33,159 nt of DNA from Deltaproteobacteria bacterium. Lineage in GTDB: Bacteria > Desulfobacterota > GWC2-55-46. The DNA is taken from the NCBI GenBank assembly GCA_016235365.1, contig JACRLF010000105.1:1-33159 (forward strand), written 5' to 3'. A program made the position numbers and the translations under genes. The notes below the pieces were generated by a model that was given only the letters and a program-made list of their open reading frames with translations, was not told the DNA's origin and did not search any database. Position 1 is the stretch's first letter; each line of letters begins with the position of its first letter. This document shows positions 24,020-33,159 of this stretch, piece by piece.

Positions 24020-25081
24020 CTATCTCCGCAATCCCCCCTTAATCCCCCCTTTAGTAAAGGGGGGTGAGGGGGGATTAATCAGGGCCTCTATCACCCCGGC
24101 CACCCTCGATGCGCCGTTGCCGTCGATGAGGGCCGAGGCCCTCCCGGACATGGAGGCGTATCTCTCCCCGTTATTCTTAAAAGATTCAACCGCTCCCCTT
24201 ATCATCTCCCCGCTCACATCAATGCCGACGCCGAGGCTCACAAAGGCCCCTGTAGATCCAAGGGCGGAAAGGGTTTCCCGGTCTTCCGCGTAATTGGCGA
24301 TAAGCACCGTCGGCACACCCATGTACGCAAGCTCATAGACCGTGGTGCCGATCGCCGTGAACGCGATATGGACGGTACTCATGAGGGTAGCCATGTCCTT
24401 GACACCGTGGACGAACTCCATCCATCCTGGCTTGTTTATCTTAAGCCCATCAAGCTCCGGCGTAATCCGCTTCGCCGGCCCCAGCACGACCGTCGCCTCT
24501 ATTCCTTCCATTCCGGCTATGGCCGCTACGACCTTTTCCGTGAGGCCGAAAGGGTCTGCCCCGCCCATGGTGACGAGCACCTTTAGCGGCAATCCGTAAA
24601 CGGGCCTACGCCTCTCTTCCCTTACCCGCCTGAAGCCCTCCCCTATGATTACGTACTCCTTGCCCGCGAGGATTTTATCATTTGGCGGCAGGCCGTAAGC
24701 GACCGCGGAGGGGATGATGGTCTTATCCGCTATATCAACGGCGCAAAGGTTGTCGATGACGACCACCTTCCTGCCCCTATCCTTCAACCCCCGAACGTCT
24801 TCTCTTATATCCCTCTTCGTATCTATCACGACCACCCCGTCTGTAGTTTCCAGGGCCGCCGCAAGGTGAGATCCGCATATCCGGTAGGCCACCCCGAAGT
24901 CCTCGATGCGTCCGCGCACGGCCGCGTCGTCGTTTACGAGGAAGCGCGCCGACATGCCGCGTCCGATAACGGCTAACGCAATATTTAGAGACCTCGCAAC
25001 ATGGCCCATCCCTATCGCGCTTCCGCCCTCGCTCCAGAAGGCGACAGAGCCGTGAACCTCCTTATCCGCGCCTTTTATCAC
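24020..25081 (-). CDS. pseG: PseG-like UDP-sugar hydrolase
   Basis: PseG removes UDP from UDP-2,4-diacetamido-2,4,6-trideoxy-beta-L-altrose, giving the substrate of PseI. The 353-aa GT-B-fold protein begins with the glycine-rich loop GSAIGMGHVARSLNIA, which contains the PseG G-x-GHxxR motif and catalytic His. It ends its first domain with VVVIDNLCAVD and contains LVTMGGADPFGLTEKV and AFTAIGTTVYELAYMGVPTVLIA. The last 18 residues are encoded by a palindromic repeat. There is no fused acetyltransferase. GTG 25081 overlaps the upstream gene by 20 bp. Confidence 0.85.
   Translation of the reverse strand: MIKGADKEVHGSVAFWSEGGSAIGMGHVARSLNIALAVIGRGMSARFLVNDDAAVRGRIEDFGVAYRICGSHLAAALETTDGVVVIDTKRDIREDVRGLKDRGRKVVVIDNLCAVDIADKTIIPSAVAYGLPPNDKILAGKEYVIIGEGFRRVREERRRPVYGLPLKVLVTMGGADPFGLTEKVVAAIAGMEGIEATVVLGPAKRITPELDGLKINKPGWMEFVHGVKDMATLMSTVHIAFTAIGTTVYELAYMGVPTVLIANYAEDRETLSALGSTGAFVSLGVGIDVSGEMIRGAVESFKNNGERYASMSGRASALIDGNGASRVAGVIEALINPPSPPFTKGGIKGGLRR
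24030..24076. repeat. G/C-tract palindromic repeat at the 3' end of pseG
   Basis: AATCCCCCCTTAATCCCCCC + TTT (24030-24052), AGT, then AAAGGGGGGTGAGGGGGGA + TT (24056-24076). It replaces the pseG C terminus, and the GGAG ribosome site of the next gene follows at once. Confidence 0.9.
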
Positions 25082-26057
25082 CAGACCCCTTTACCTTTAG
25101 GGCGAACTTGAGCGTCCTGTAGCCATCTGACAGGTTGAGGACGGCCCCGCTCTTTTTCACGACGCATTCGAGGAAGTGTCTCATCTCGGCTACGTACATC
25201 CCGTTTACCTCAAAGGGGACCTTGACAATAGTCCACCCCTTTGTCTCCGCGAGATAAGTCTCAAGCGTGCCGTCGAGGAAGTCGCACCTGACCGTCCCCC
25301 TCTCCCCGGCTATCACCATCCTGTGCTGGTTCGCCCTCTGGAGGAAGTCGGAGGCCCAGTTGACATAGATACCGCTCTCCATCCTGAATATCCCGGTTGC
25401 GATGTCCTCCACGTCCATCTCAAGCCCGCTTACCCTGTCCGTGAAGGCCTCGACCGTTTCCGGCTCACCGAAAAACCACCTTATGTTGTCGAGGCTGTGG
25501 ATGCTCGTGAGTATCACCCCGCCGCCCAAGTCCCTGCGCGCGGCGTACTCCCTCCTGTAATCCGCGTCGGGGTGCCAGTCCGGCAGGTAATGCCCTCCGT
25601 AGTAGTTGGCGTGGTATACCTTTCCAAGTATACTCGAATCGAGAAGGTTTTTCACGTGGAGCATCACCGGATGGAACCTGTAGCACATCGCCATCATGGC
25701 TATGACGCCCCTGTCCTCAACCGCCCTGATCAGCTCCTCGACCCCGGCGAGAGTATGGGAGAGGGGCTTTTCCATCAGCATGTGCACCCCGCTCTTCGCC
25801 AGCTCGAGGCCCATCGATAGGTGCATGGACGATGGCGTTGCCACAACGGCCGCATGGGGGCCGGCGGATAGCGCCTCCTTGAAGTCCGTGGTAAGCCGGG
25901 GCCTGGGCCCTGTTACGCCGGCGGCGGCCTCCTCGAGCCTTCGCATGTCCGTGTCGCAGAGGATGAAATCCCTCACGCCGAGGGAATTGAGGTTCCTCAG
26001 GTGCCTCCTCCCGATGGAGCCGCAGCCGATTATAAGTACCTTCATGTCGGATATCAT
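25062..26057 (-). CDS. Gfo/Idh/MocA family oxidoreductase (downstream copy)
   Basis: The N-terminal Rossmann domain (KVLIIGCGSIGRRHLRNL) binds NAD(P); MEKPLSHT carries the family's EKP lysine; and GGVILTSIHSLDNIRWFFGEP supplies the C-terminal domain's active-site His region. Such enzymes oxidise or reduce sugar hydroxyl/keto groups. Its role here is probably at one carbon of the sugar precursor. The start is uncertain (TTG 26069, ATG 26057 or ATG 26045). It overlaps pseG and is preceded by a MITE-like element. Confidence 0.9.
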   Translation of the reverse strand: MISDMKVLIIGCGSIGRRHLRNLNSLGVRDFILCDTDMRRLEEAAAGVTGPRPRLTTDFKEALSAGPHAAVVATPSSMHLSMGLELAKSGVHMLMEKPLSHTLAGVEELIRAVEDRGVIAMMAMCYRFHPVMLHVKNLLDSSILGKVYHANYYGGHYLPDWHPDADYRREYAARRDLGGGVILTSIHSLDNIRWFFGEPETVEAFTDRVSGLEMDVEDIATGIFRMESGIYVNWASDFLQRANQHRMVIAGERGTVRCDFLDGTLETYLAETKGWTIVKVPFEVNGMYVAEMRHFLECVVKKSGAVLNLSDGYRTLKFALKVKGSGDKRRG

Positions 26058-26085
26058 GATCTCAAGCAACCTTTTTTTGTTTTTA

Positions 26086-26227
26086 GGGTGCCTCTAAAAA
26101 TTAGATATTTTTTCTGAGGTCGAGGCGGGGTGAAAATAAAAAGCGGAGCATATATGCTAATATGTGAGCATTTTTATTTTCGACCCAACGAAGAGATCGG
26201 GAAAAAGAGCAATTTTTAGAGGTACCC
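26086..26227. mobile_element. 142-bp MITE-like palindromic element
   Basis: The termini are GGGTGCCTCTAAAAATT (26086-26102) and the complement of GGGTACCTCTAAAAATT (26211-26227), differing at one base. Inside, GAAAATAAAAA and TTTTTATTTTC form a second inverted repeat around AT-rich DNA. No coding capacity. It lies one base from the stop codon of the class-III aminotransferase gene, in the only sizeable gap (171 bp) of the operon. Confidence 0.8.
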
Positions 26228-26228
26228 T

Positions 26229-27539
26229 TTAATTCCTCTGCCTGAAGACAACCCCTACGGGCTCGCCTTCGAGGAACGTCGCCGGGTCCGCGCTCTCGGA
26301 CGCCTTCTTGAGCACCTCTATCGCCTCGCAGGACGCCTCCACGGTCTTTTTGATATCCTCGGCGCTGTGGGAAAAGCTTATGAAGACCGGGCCGCCGTAA
26401 AGTATGCCGCGCTTTACCGTCTCCTGGAGGAAGAGGCTCTTGAGGATAAGGTCGTCCTCGCCCCTGGCGTTCTTTATCATGAGCCCTCCCCTCGGGGGCT
26501 TGCCGAATATCTTGAAGTCGACCCCGAGCCTCGAGGCGTAGGCGTTCACCTCGCTGTGGAGCCTTGCCCCAAACTCCCATATATGCTCTATCACCGGCTT
26601 TGTGAGGATTTCGTTTATTGTGGCCTTTGTTGCCGCGAGCCCCACCGTGTCGCCGGAATAGGTCATCGAGAAGAAGACCTCGTCGAGCTCCTTCATGAAC
26701 TCCTTTTTCCCGACGATGGCCGAGATGGCGAAGCCGTTGGCCATCCCCTTGCCGAAGGCGGCGAGGTCCGGCGTCACGTCGTAGTACTTCTGCGCCCCTC
26801 CTATGGAGTACCTGAAGCCCGTGACTATCTCATCGAGTATGAATACCGCCCCGTTCCTGTGGGCCACGTCCCTTACCCTCTGGAGGAAGTTCAGGCCGGT
26901 CGCGGGGTCCACCTCAGGGTCGCTCCCAGGCACCTCCATTATCACGCCGGCTATCTTTCCGGGGTTCTCGGCAAAGACCTTCTCAAGGGTATCTATCTTA
27001 TTGTATTCGAACTGGTGCATGAGGTCTTTAAGGACGGCCGGTATGCCCTTGTTCCTCGGCGTGGTGACGGCGTACCAGTCCTGGCACCCGTGATACCCGC
27101 AGTACGCGATATGCTCCCTGCCGGTAGAGGCCCTGGCCACCTTCACGGCGGCGCTCGTTACGTCGGCCCCGTTCTTGGCGAACCTCACCATCTCGGCGCA
27201 GGGTATCACGGAAGTGAGGAGCTCCGCCACCTCCACCTCGAGCGGGTGCATGAGCGTGAACGTGGTGCCGTCCTTTATCTGCCTTATGACCGCCTCGTTA
27301 ACCGGTCCGTAATCGTAGCCGAGCAATATCGGGCCGAGCGCCATCGGGTAGTCTATGTACTCGTTGCCGTCTACGTCCCATACATGCGAGCCCGAACCCC
27401 GCTTGAGGTACTTGGGCGTAACCCCGCGCACGAACTGGTCAGGGCCCTTGCTCAGGGTCTGCGTGCCCGCCGGTATGAGCCTCCGGGCCCTTGCCCATAG
27501 GTCCTCGGATACCGGGAATGTCCTGTCGGCTACCTTCAT
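26229..27539 (-). CDS. Class-III PLP aminotransferase, glutamate-1-semialdehyde-aminomutase-like
   Basis: The 436-aa protein has the class-III layout, with AKNGADVTSAAVKVARAST, FILDEIVTGFR (PLP-ring Asp) and AAFGKGMANGF (Schiff-base Lys). It resembles HemL, but its partners are sugar-acid genes. HemL-like proteins beside SpsF and NeuB homologues are seen in surface-glycan clusters of other bacteria. The likely role is transamination of a sugar or a small keto compound. It starts 9 bp after the cytidylyltransferase, with GAGG upstream. Confidence 0.88.
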   Translation of the reverse strand: MKVADRTFPVSEDLWARARRLIPAGTQTLSKGPDQFVRGVTPKYLKRGSGSHVWDVDGNEYIDYPMALGPILLGYDYGPVNEAVIRQIKDGTTFTLMHPLEVEVAELLTSVIPCAEMVRFAKNGADVTSAAVKVARASTGREHIAYCGYHGCQDWYAVTTPRNKGIPAVLKDLMHQFEYNKIDTLEKVFAENPGKIAGVIMEVPGSDPEVDPATGLNFLQRVRDVAHRNGAVFILDEIVTGFRYSIGGAQKYYDVTPDLAAFGKGMANGFAISAIVGKKEFMKELDEVFFSMTYSGDTVGLAATKATINEILTKPVIEHIWEFGARLHSEVNAYASRLGVDFKIFGKPPRGGLMIKNARGEDDLILKSLFLQETVKRGILYGGPVFISFSHSAEDIKKTVEASCEAIEVLKKASESADPATFLEGEPVGVVFRQRN

Positions 27540-27548
27540 ATCCTCACC

Positions 27549-28334
27549 TCATCTTACGGTTTTGTCTTCCCTGAGAGATTTCGCGTAGCCTTCGTTCCTC
27601 ATGGTGGAGGAGTTTATGCCGAGGAGCTCCGGGTTCCTGCCGAGGAACTCCAGTATCTCCCCCATGTGGAATACCCTGTCCGCGCACTTGAAGCCCTCGA
27701 ATATCCGCGTCACGAGAGTAAAGTCCTTTTCGTCGTCCACTGTCCAGCGCATGTGCGAGAGGTCTACCGCGTTCCTTACGCCAACGACCCTGAAGATGTC
27801 CTTGTTCTTCCAGATGTACGGCGTGACGTGCTCGCGCTCGGAGGCAAGGCGCGCCTCGCGGAACGCCTTCTCAAGGGCCCGGAAGCTGAAGACCTCGGTA
27901 TCGAGCCCGTCCGGATAGGTCGCCTCGGTGCCTGCGTGGTCGAAGTCCCCTGTTGAAAACTTCTCTATGACCGTATCGACTATCTCGGGGTCTATGAGCG
28001 GGCAGTCGGCCGTTATCCTGACTATGGTCGCGGCCCCGGCCTTCCGCGCCGCCTCATAGTAGCGCTCAAGTACGTCGTTCAGGCTCCCCCTGTGGCACTC
28101 AACGTTATTATCCCTGCACCATCGCTCTATGACGCCGTCGGACGGCTCTACGGTGGTGGCGACCATGATGCGCTCTATGAGCCTTGAGTACCTGAGCCGG
28201 TTGACCACATGGAAGAGGACGGGATGGCCGCATATCTCCTTCATCACCTTGCCAGGGAGCCGGGTCGAGCTCATCCGCGCCTGTATTATCGCCACTACCG
28301 GGCGCACACCCTCTTTCACTTCGCCTATCGGCAT
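27549..28334 (-). CDS. SpsF-type cytidylyltransferase, probable CMP-nonulosonate synthetase
   Basis: The 261-aa nucleotidyltransferase has the N-terminal IIQARMSSTRLPGKVM loop (NTP binding), TIVRITADCPLIDPEIVD (metal-binding Asp), SEREHVTPYIW and LRWTVD-like MRWTVDDEKDF, all typical of the SpsF/CMP-KDO-synthetase group. It directly follows the pseI-type synthase and overlaps it by 10 bp. It probably plays the PseF part: activating the nonulosonate with CTP. It is of SpsF rather than classical NeuA/PseF type. Confidence 0.87.
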   Translation of the reverse strand: MPIGEVKEGVRPVVAIIQARMSSTRLPGKVMKEICGHPVLFHVVNRLRYSRLIERIMVATTVEPSDGVIERWCRDNNVECHRGSLNDVLERYYEAARKAGAATIVRITADCPLIDPEIVDTVIEKFSTGDFDHAGTEATYPDGLDTEVFSFRALEKAFREARLASEREHVTPYIWKNKDIFRVVGVRNAVDLSHMRWTVDDEKDFTLVTRIFEGFKCADRVFHMGEILEFLGRNPELLGINSSTMRNEGYAKSLREDKTVR

Positions 28335-29368
28335 ATGTCTTCTTTCCTGACGGGCATGTTCCTCGCTATATCCGAGGCCGCTTTTTTGCCTATGACGTTC
28401 GGAAGTTCACGCGGCTCAAGCCCGTAGGCATGCCTGACTATCTTTAACATGTCCCCGGATATCACCGTGCCCCTGACGATATCCTCCCTTGCGTATATGG
28501 ACCTGCGCGCCCCTATCCTCTCCCCCTCCTCCGCAGGTGAGGGCCTCTTGACGCCGTCGCCGAGCGCCTTCTCTATATTCCTTATGTCCGTGACCATCGC
28601 CTTGAACTCCTCCACCTCCATGGCGTAGGGGTGGTCGGGGCCTGGGGCCTTCCTGTCGAGCGTGATGTGCTTTTCTATGATGGAGGCGCCGAGGGCTACC
28701 GCCGCCACAGGGACCGCGGAACCGGGGGTGTGGTCGGAGAAGCCCACCGGGCACCCGAACTCCTCTCTCATCGTAGCCATGGCGCGTATGTTCACGTCCC
28801 CGTAGGAAGGCGGGTAGAGCGAGGCGCAGTGCAGGAGCGCGAGGGAGCGGTTGCCCTGCCCCGCCATCACCTCAACCGCCCTCTTCACCTCGTGGAGATA
28901 TGACGCTCCGGTGGAAATGATGACGGGCTTGCCGTAGGCGGCCACCTGCTCAAGGAGCGGCTCGTTGGTGAGGTCGCCGGAGGCTATCTTGAACGCCTCC
29001 ACCCCGATGTCGTTCAAGAGCCGCGCCCTCCGGGCCTCGAACGGCGCCGAGAGGAACGTTATCCCCTCTCTCGTCGAGAAATCCATCAGGGCCCTGTGCC
29101 ACTCCTCCGGCATTGTCAGCCTCTCTAACACGGGGAACGCGGGGTGAAGGACCCATTTGCCGTCCTTATCGGGCATGAGCTGGTTTAAAAGCCCCTCCGC
29201 CGTGAACGACTGGAACTTGACCACATCGGCCCCGGCGTACCTGCACGCCCTTATAAGCTCCTTTGCCTTTCCGAGGTCTGAATCGTGGTTCGAGCCTATC
29301 TCGGCGATGACGTAGACCGGGTGGCCCGGCCCTATCGCCCTTTTTCCGATATGAATGACGCTTTTCAT
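28325..29368 (-). CDS. pseI: Pseudaminic acid synthase (NeuB family)
   Basis: This enzyme condenses phosphoenolpyruvate with a 6-deoxy-2,4-diamino hexose to give the nine-carbon acid. The TIM barrel has YVIAEIGSNHDSDLGKAKELIRAC, ADVVKFQSF, FKIASGDLTNEPLL, VGFSDHTPGS and IIEKHITLDRKAPGPDH. The C terminus has an SAF antifreeze-like domain (residues ~285-347: RRSIYAREDIVRGTVISGDML). Length is 347 aa. PseB/PseC in the same operon favour pseudaminic over legionaminic or sialic acid. The ATG is 3 bp after the previous stop. Confidence 0.92.
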   Translation of the reverse strand: MKSVIHIGKRAIGPGHPVYVIAEIGSNHDSDLGKAKELIRACRYAGADVVKFQSFTAEGLLNQLMPDKDGKWVLHPAFPVLERLTMPEEWHRALMDFSTREGITFLSAPFEARRARLLNDIGVEAFKIASGDLTNEPLLEQVAAYGKPVIISTGASYLHEVKRAVEVMAGQGNRSLALLHCASLYPPSYGDVNIRAMATMREEFGCPVGFSDHTPGSAVPVAAVALGASIIEKHITLDRKAPGPDHPYAMEVEEFKAMVTDIRNIEKALGDGVKRPSPAEEGERIGARRSIYAREDIVRGTVISGDMLKIVRHAYGLEPRELPNVIGKKAASDIARNMPVRKEDICR

Positions 29369-29371
29369 CCC

Positions 29372-30424
29372 TTATCTGCTCCTTACGCTCAATTCCATGT
29401 CCTCAAGCGGTAGATATATCCTCTTTGAAGAGCCCATTGCCGAGAGGTGTATCGCCAGGGCTATCTCAAGGGCGTTATACCCGTCCTCCGGTGAGCTCAG
29501 GTTCTCTTGAACGCCGTCCACGCAATCAAGGAGGTTTTTTAGCGCCCCGGTCCAGACGTTGCCTGCCTCGCAGGCCGGGAACGGCTCCGGGTATAACTCC
29601 ATTATACCCGTATTGTTGCGGCTTTTCCTGGGGGTCTGGTATTCGAGCAGGCCGTTATTCCCAATCCTTATCCTTCCGTCGGAGCCCACCACGTCGAACT
29701 CGAATATGAAGTAGTTCTTTGTCTCGGCGTGTATGGTGGCGTAGGCGCCGTCCCTGAACTGTATAAGGGCCCTGCCGCCCCGGTCTTCGGGCGCGTCCCA
29801 GGCCATGCGGCCGGCCCTGTCCTCAAGCCTGCCTTCGACCCAATCGACCGGGCCGCAGAACCATCTGAGCACGTCGAAGGCGTGGGTGCCGGTGTGTATG
29901 AGGCTCCCGCTGAAGCGGCTTACGACGGACTCAAGCCTCCCTATGGCCCCCGCGTCTATCATCTCCTTCGCCTTTTGGTACTGCGGGCTCCACCTGCGCA
30001 TGTGGGAGACGATGAGCGGCACTCCGTCCCTGGCGCAGGCCTCTGTCATTATCCGGGCCTCCTTAAGCGACGAGGCGAACGCCTTTTCACACCATATGCC
30101 CCTAACGCCCGCCTTGAGGGCGTCCATTACCATCCGGAACCTGTCGCCCGCGTAAGCGCAAACGCTGACGATATCGGGGCGGACTTCCTTGAGCATCTGT
30201 CTGTAATCCGAATAAAGGGAGGTTGATTCGAATCTCCGCCCGAACGCGGAGAGCCTTTCATGGTCGAGGTCCGCGCCGGCCGCGAGCTCTACCCTGCCTG
30301 TTTTAGCAAGCTCGATATACGCCCCGGCGTGGGTGCAGGGCTTGCTGTCAAGGGGGTCGTCCTCGAGCATCCATGCCACCCTTCCGCATCCGATGACAAC
30401 GGCGGTGTAGCCCCTGGATGTCAC
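29372..30424 (-). CDS. Gfo/Idh/MocA family oxidoreductase (upstream copy)
   Basis: The 350-aa protein has a dinucleotide-binding start (TAVVIGCGRVAWMLEDDP), WCEKAFASS in place of the usual EKP, and SLIHTGTHAFDVLRWFCGPVDWVEG for the active-site region. The EKP proline is replaced but the lysine is kept. It is only distantly similar to the other Gfo/Idh protein of the operon, so the two probably act on different substrates. The GTG start overlaps the TGA of the small zinc-ribbon gene (GTGA). Confidence 0.88.
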   Translation of the reverse strand: MTSRGYTAVVIGCGRVAWMLEDDPLDSKPCTHAGAYIELAKTGRVELAAGADLDHERLSAFGRRFESTSLYSDYRQMLKEVRPDIVSVCAYAGDRFRMVMDALKAGVRGIWCEKAFASSLKEARIMTEACARDGVPLIVSHMRRWSPQYQKAKEMIDAGAIGRLESVVSRFSGSLIHTGTHAFDVLRWFCGPVDWVEGRLEDRAGRMAWDAPEDRGGRALIQFRDGAYATIHAETKNYFIFEFDVVGSDGRIRIGNNGLLEYQTPRKSRNNTGIMELYPEPFPACEAGNVWTGALKNLLDCVDGVQENLSSPEDGYNALEIALAIHLSAMGSSKRIYLPLEDMELSVRSR

Positions 30425-30585
30425 GCGGCCGTCTTATCGCCGCCGGGGTCTTTTCTCTCGTTGTGCGAGCATACCAGGGCGCCTCCGCAAGCCGGACAGG
30501 ACTTCACCCCGCCGCCCGGCGGCCGGCAGCATAACGACCACCCCCAGAATTCGCTACCGCACTCTTCACATACCCAGCCGGGCAT
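30421..30585 (-). CDS. Small zinc-ribbon protein (54 aa), missing from the ORF track
   Basis: The sequence reads MPGWVCEECGSEFWGWSLCC..., then SCPACGGALVCSHNERKDPG. Two CxxC pairs (CEEC and CPAC) about 22 residues apart suggest a zinc ribbon. Support comes from its GTGA stop/start overlap with the next gene, its fit in an otherwise empty 185-bp space, and an upstream GGAGG. That GGAGG is 12 bases from ATG 30585, or 6 from an in-frame TTG at 30591, which may be the real start. Function unknown; it could be a structural partner of a neighbouring enzyme. Confidence 0.72.
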   Translation of the reverse strand: MPGWVCEECGSEFWGWSLCCRPPGGGVKSCPACGGALVCSHNERKDPGGDKTAA

Positions 30586-30609
30586 ATTCAATAGCGGCCT
30601 CCTTTCGTC

Positions 30610-32881
<2,272 letters not shown>

Positions 32882-32887
32882 TTAAAT

Positions 32888-32913
32888 ATATCGGCATTTA
32901 TCCGATTTCTTTA
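32888..32913 (-). promoter_or_regulatory. Sigma-28-like promoter upstream of pseB
   Basis: The minus strand reads TAAAGAAA, 10 bases, GCCGATAT. Compared with TAAAGTTT-N11-GCCGATAA, the -10 has 7 of 8 matches, the -35 keeps TAAAG, and spacing is one short. The site ends 64 bp before the pseB start, in the AT-rich part of the 272-bp gap. Confidence 0.5.
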
Positions 32914-32963
32914 AAATTTTCATGGGAGTTCCATGCATTTGCGCGGCAAAAGGGATTCATCTC

Positions 32964-32999
32964 CGTCAAATTAATGACCTATGGACGGCTAATTTGACG
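32964..32999. other. 10-bp inverted repeat beside the insertion sequence
   Basis: CGTCAAATTA and TAATTTGACG are perfect arms 16 bp apart. They lie just outside the presumed IS end and upstream of the pseB promoter. It could be an operator or a target-site feature. Confidence 0.35.
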
Positions 33000-33006
33000 A
33001 AAATCC

Positions 33007-33159
33007 TGAGTTTAGGCCGGTAACCCTCCCCTAAAATAGAGCCGTTGTAAAATGGAGTTTTCCGGCATACGATGTATGCGAAAGGAGGACTTCAGGATGA
33101 GGAGGACGAGATTTACCGAGACGCAGATTTTGGGAGTGCTGAAGCAGGTTGAAGGAGGA
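33007..33159 (+). mobile_element. Left end of an IS3-family-like insertion sequence (partial)
   Basis: A TG dinucleotide at 33007 begins TGAGTTTAGGCCGGTAACCC, a plausible terminal inverted repeat, about 90 bp before the transposase start, as is usual for IS3-type elements. The element continues past the window, so its other end and target duplication cannot be checked. The exact boundary is an estimate. Confidence 0.6.
33097..33159 (+). CDS. IS3-family transposase OrfA, first 21 codons
   Basis: ATG 33097 is preceded by AAAGGAGG. The translation MRRTRFTETQILGVLKQVEG matches the N terminus of IS3/IS911-group OrfA proteins (M-[RK]-[RK]-x-RFTExQI), the first helix of their helix-turn-helix. It runs off the window. 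Its strand is opposite to the operon next to it. Confidence 0.8.
   Translation, partial: MRRTRFTETQILGVLKQVEGG

Noticed and set aside
23149-24076. Intrinsic terminators at the G/C-tract palindromes
   Set aside because: They lie inside or at the very end of coding frames with the next gene 2 bp downstream, and carry no T tract in the right place.
26367-27500. 377-aa plus-strand ORF opposite the class-III aminotransferase
   Set aside because: It is an antisense shadow caused by codon bias; the minus-strand gene has full family motifs.

Overview
The window comes from a flagellated Gram-negative bacterium. Support for this is ExbB/ExbD, FliA-type (sigma-28) promoters, a flagellin locus, and a pseudaminic-acid (nonulosonate) flagellin-glycosylation operon. 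Frequent ATA and AGG codons, TTG/GTG starts and many palindromic intergenic repeats remind me of Desulfobacterota or Nitrospirota genomes. That placement is an impression, not a result. Apart from the mnmE fragment at the left edge and an insertion-sequence fragment at the right edge, every gene I accept is on the minus strand.

Region 1 (1-7 kb) is housekeeping: the 3' end of mnmE (+), then guaB, a Ppx/GppA phosphatase, exbD/exbB, a gamma-carbonic-anhydrase-like hexapeptide protein and tilS (all -). Gaps carry a dispersed palindromic repeat (four copies), and repeat DNA has been absorbed into the 3' end of exbD.

Region 2 (7-10 kb) is a c-di-GMP signalling cluster transcribed REC -> REC-GAF-HD-GYP -> PilZ. 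The HD-GYP gene contains an exact, codon-aligned 78-bp tandem duplication over its GYP motif.

Region 3 (10.2-14.4 kb) is the flagellar filament locus: fliC - flaG - fliD - fliS - fliT-like, then a 69-aa protein of unknown function. A textbook sigma-28 promoter (TAAAGTTT-N11-GCCGATAA) precedes fliC and a second candidate precedes the 69-aa gene.

Region 4 (14.4-32.9 kb) is one long, tightly packed minus-strand operon. Order of transcription: pseB, pseC, a 54-aa zinc ribbon missing from the ORF track, a Gfo/Idh oxidoreductase, pseI, an SpsF-type cytidylyltransferase, a class-III aminotransferase, a MITE-like palindrome, a second Gfo/Idh oxidoreductase, pseG, a TylC3-like sugar C-methyltransferase, an acetolactate-synthase-like ThDP enzyme, an SDR, an ATP-grasp ligase, a GH57-like protein, a frameshifted Maf glycosyltransferase and an unknown 196-aa protein. 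A sigma-28-like site lies upstream of pseB, so sugar supply, transferase and flagellin may be co-regulated. No PseH acetyltransferase is present. The methyltransferase / ThDP enzyme / SDR / ATP-grasp block looks like a tailoring module for an unusual nonulosonate or branched sugar. This is the best candidate here for undescribed biochemistry.

Region 5 (33.0-33.16 kb) is the left end of an IS3-family-like element with the first 21 codons of its OrfA.
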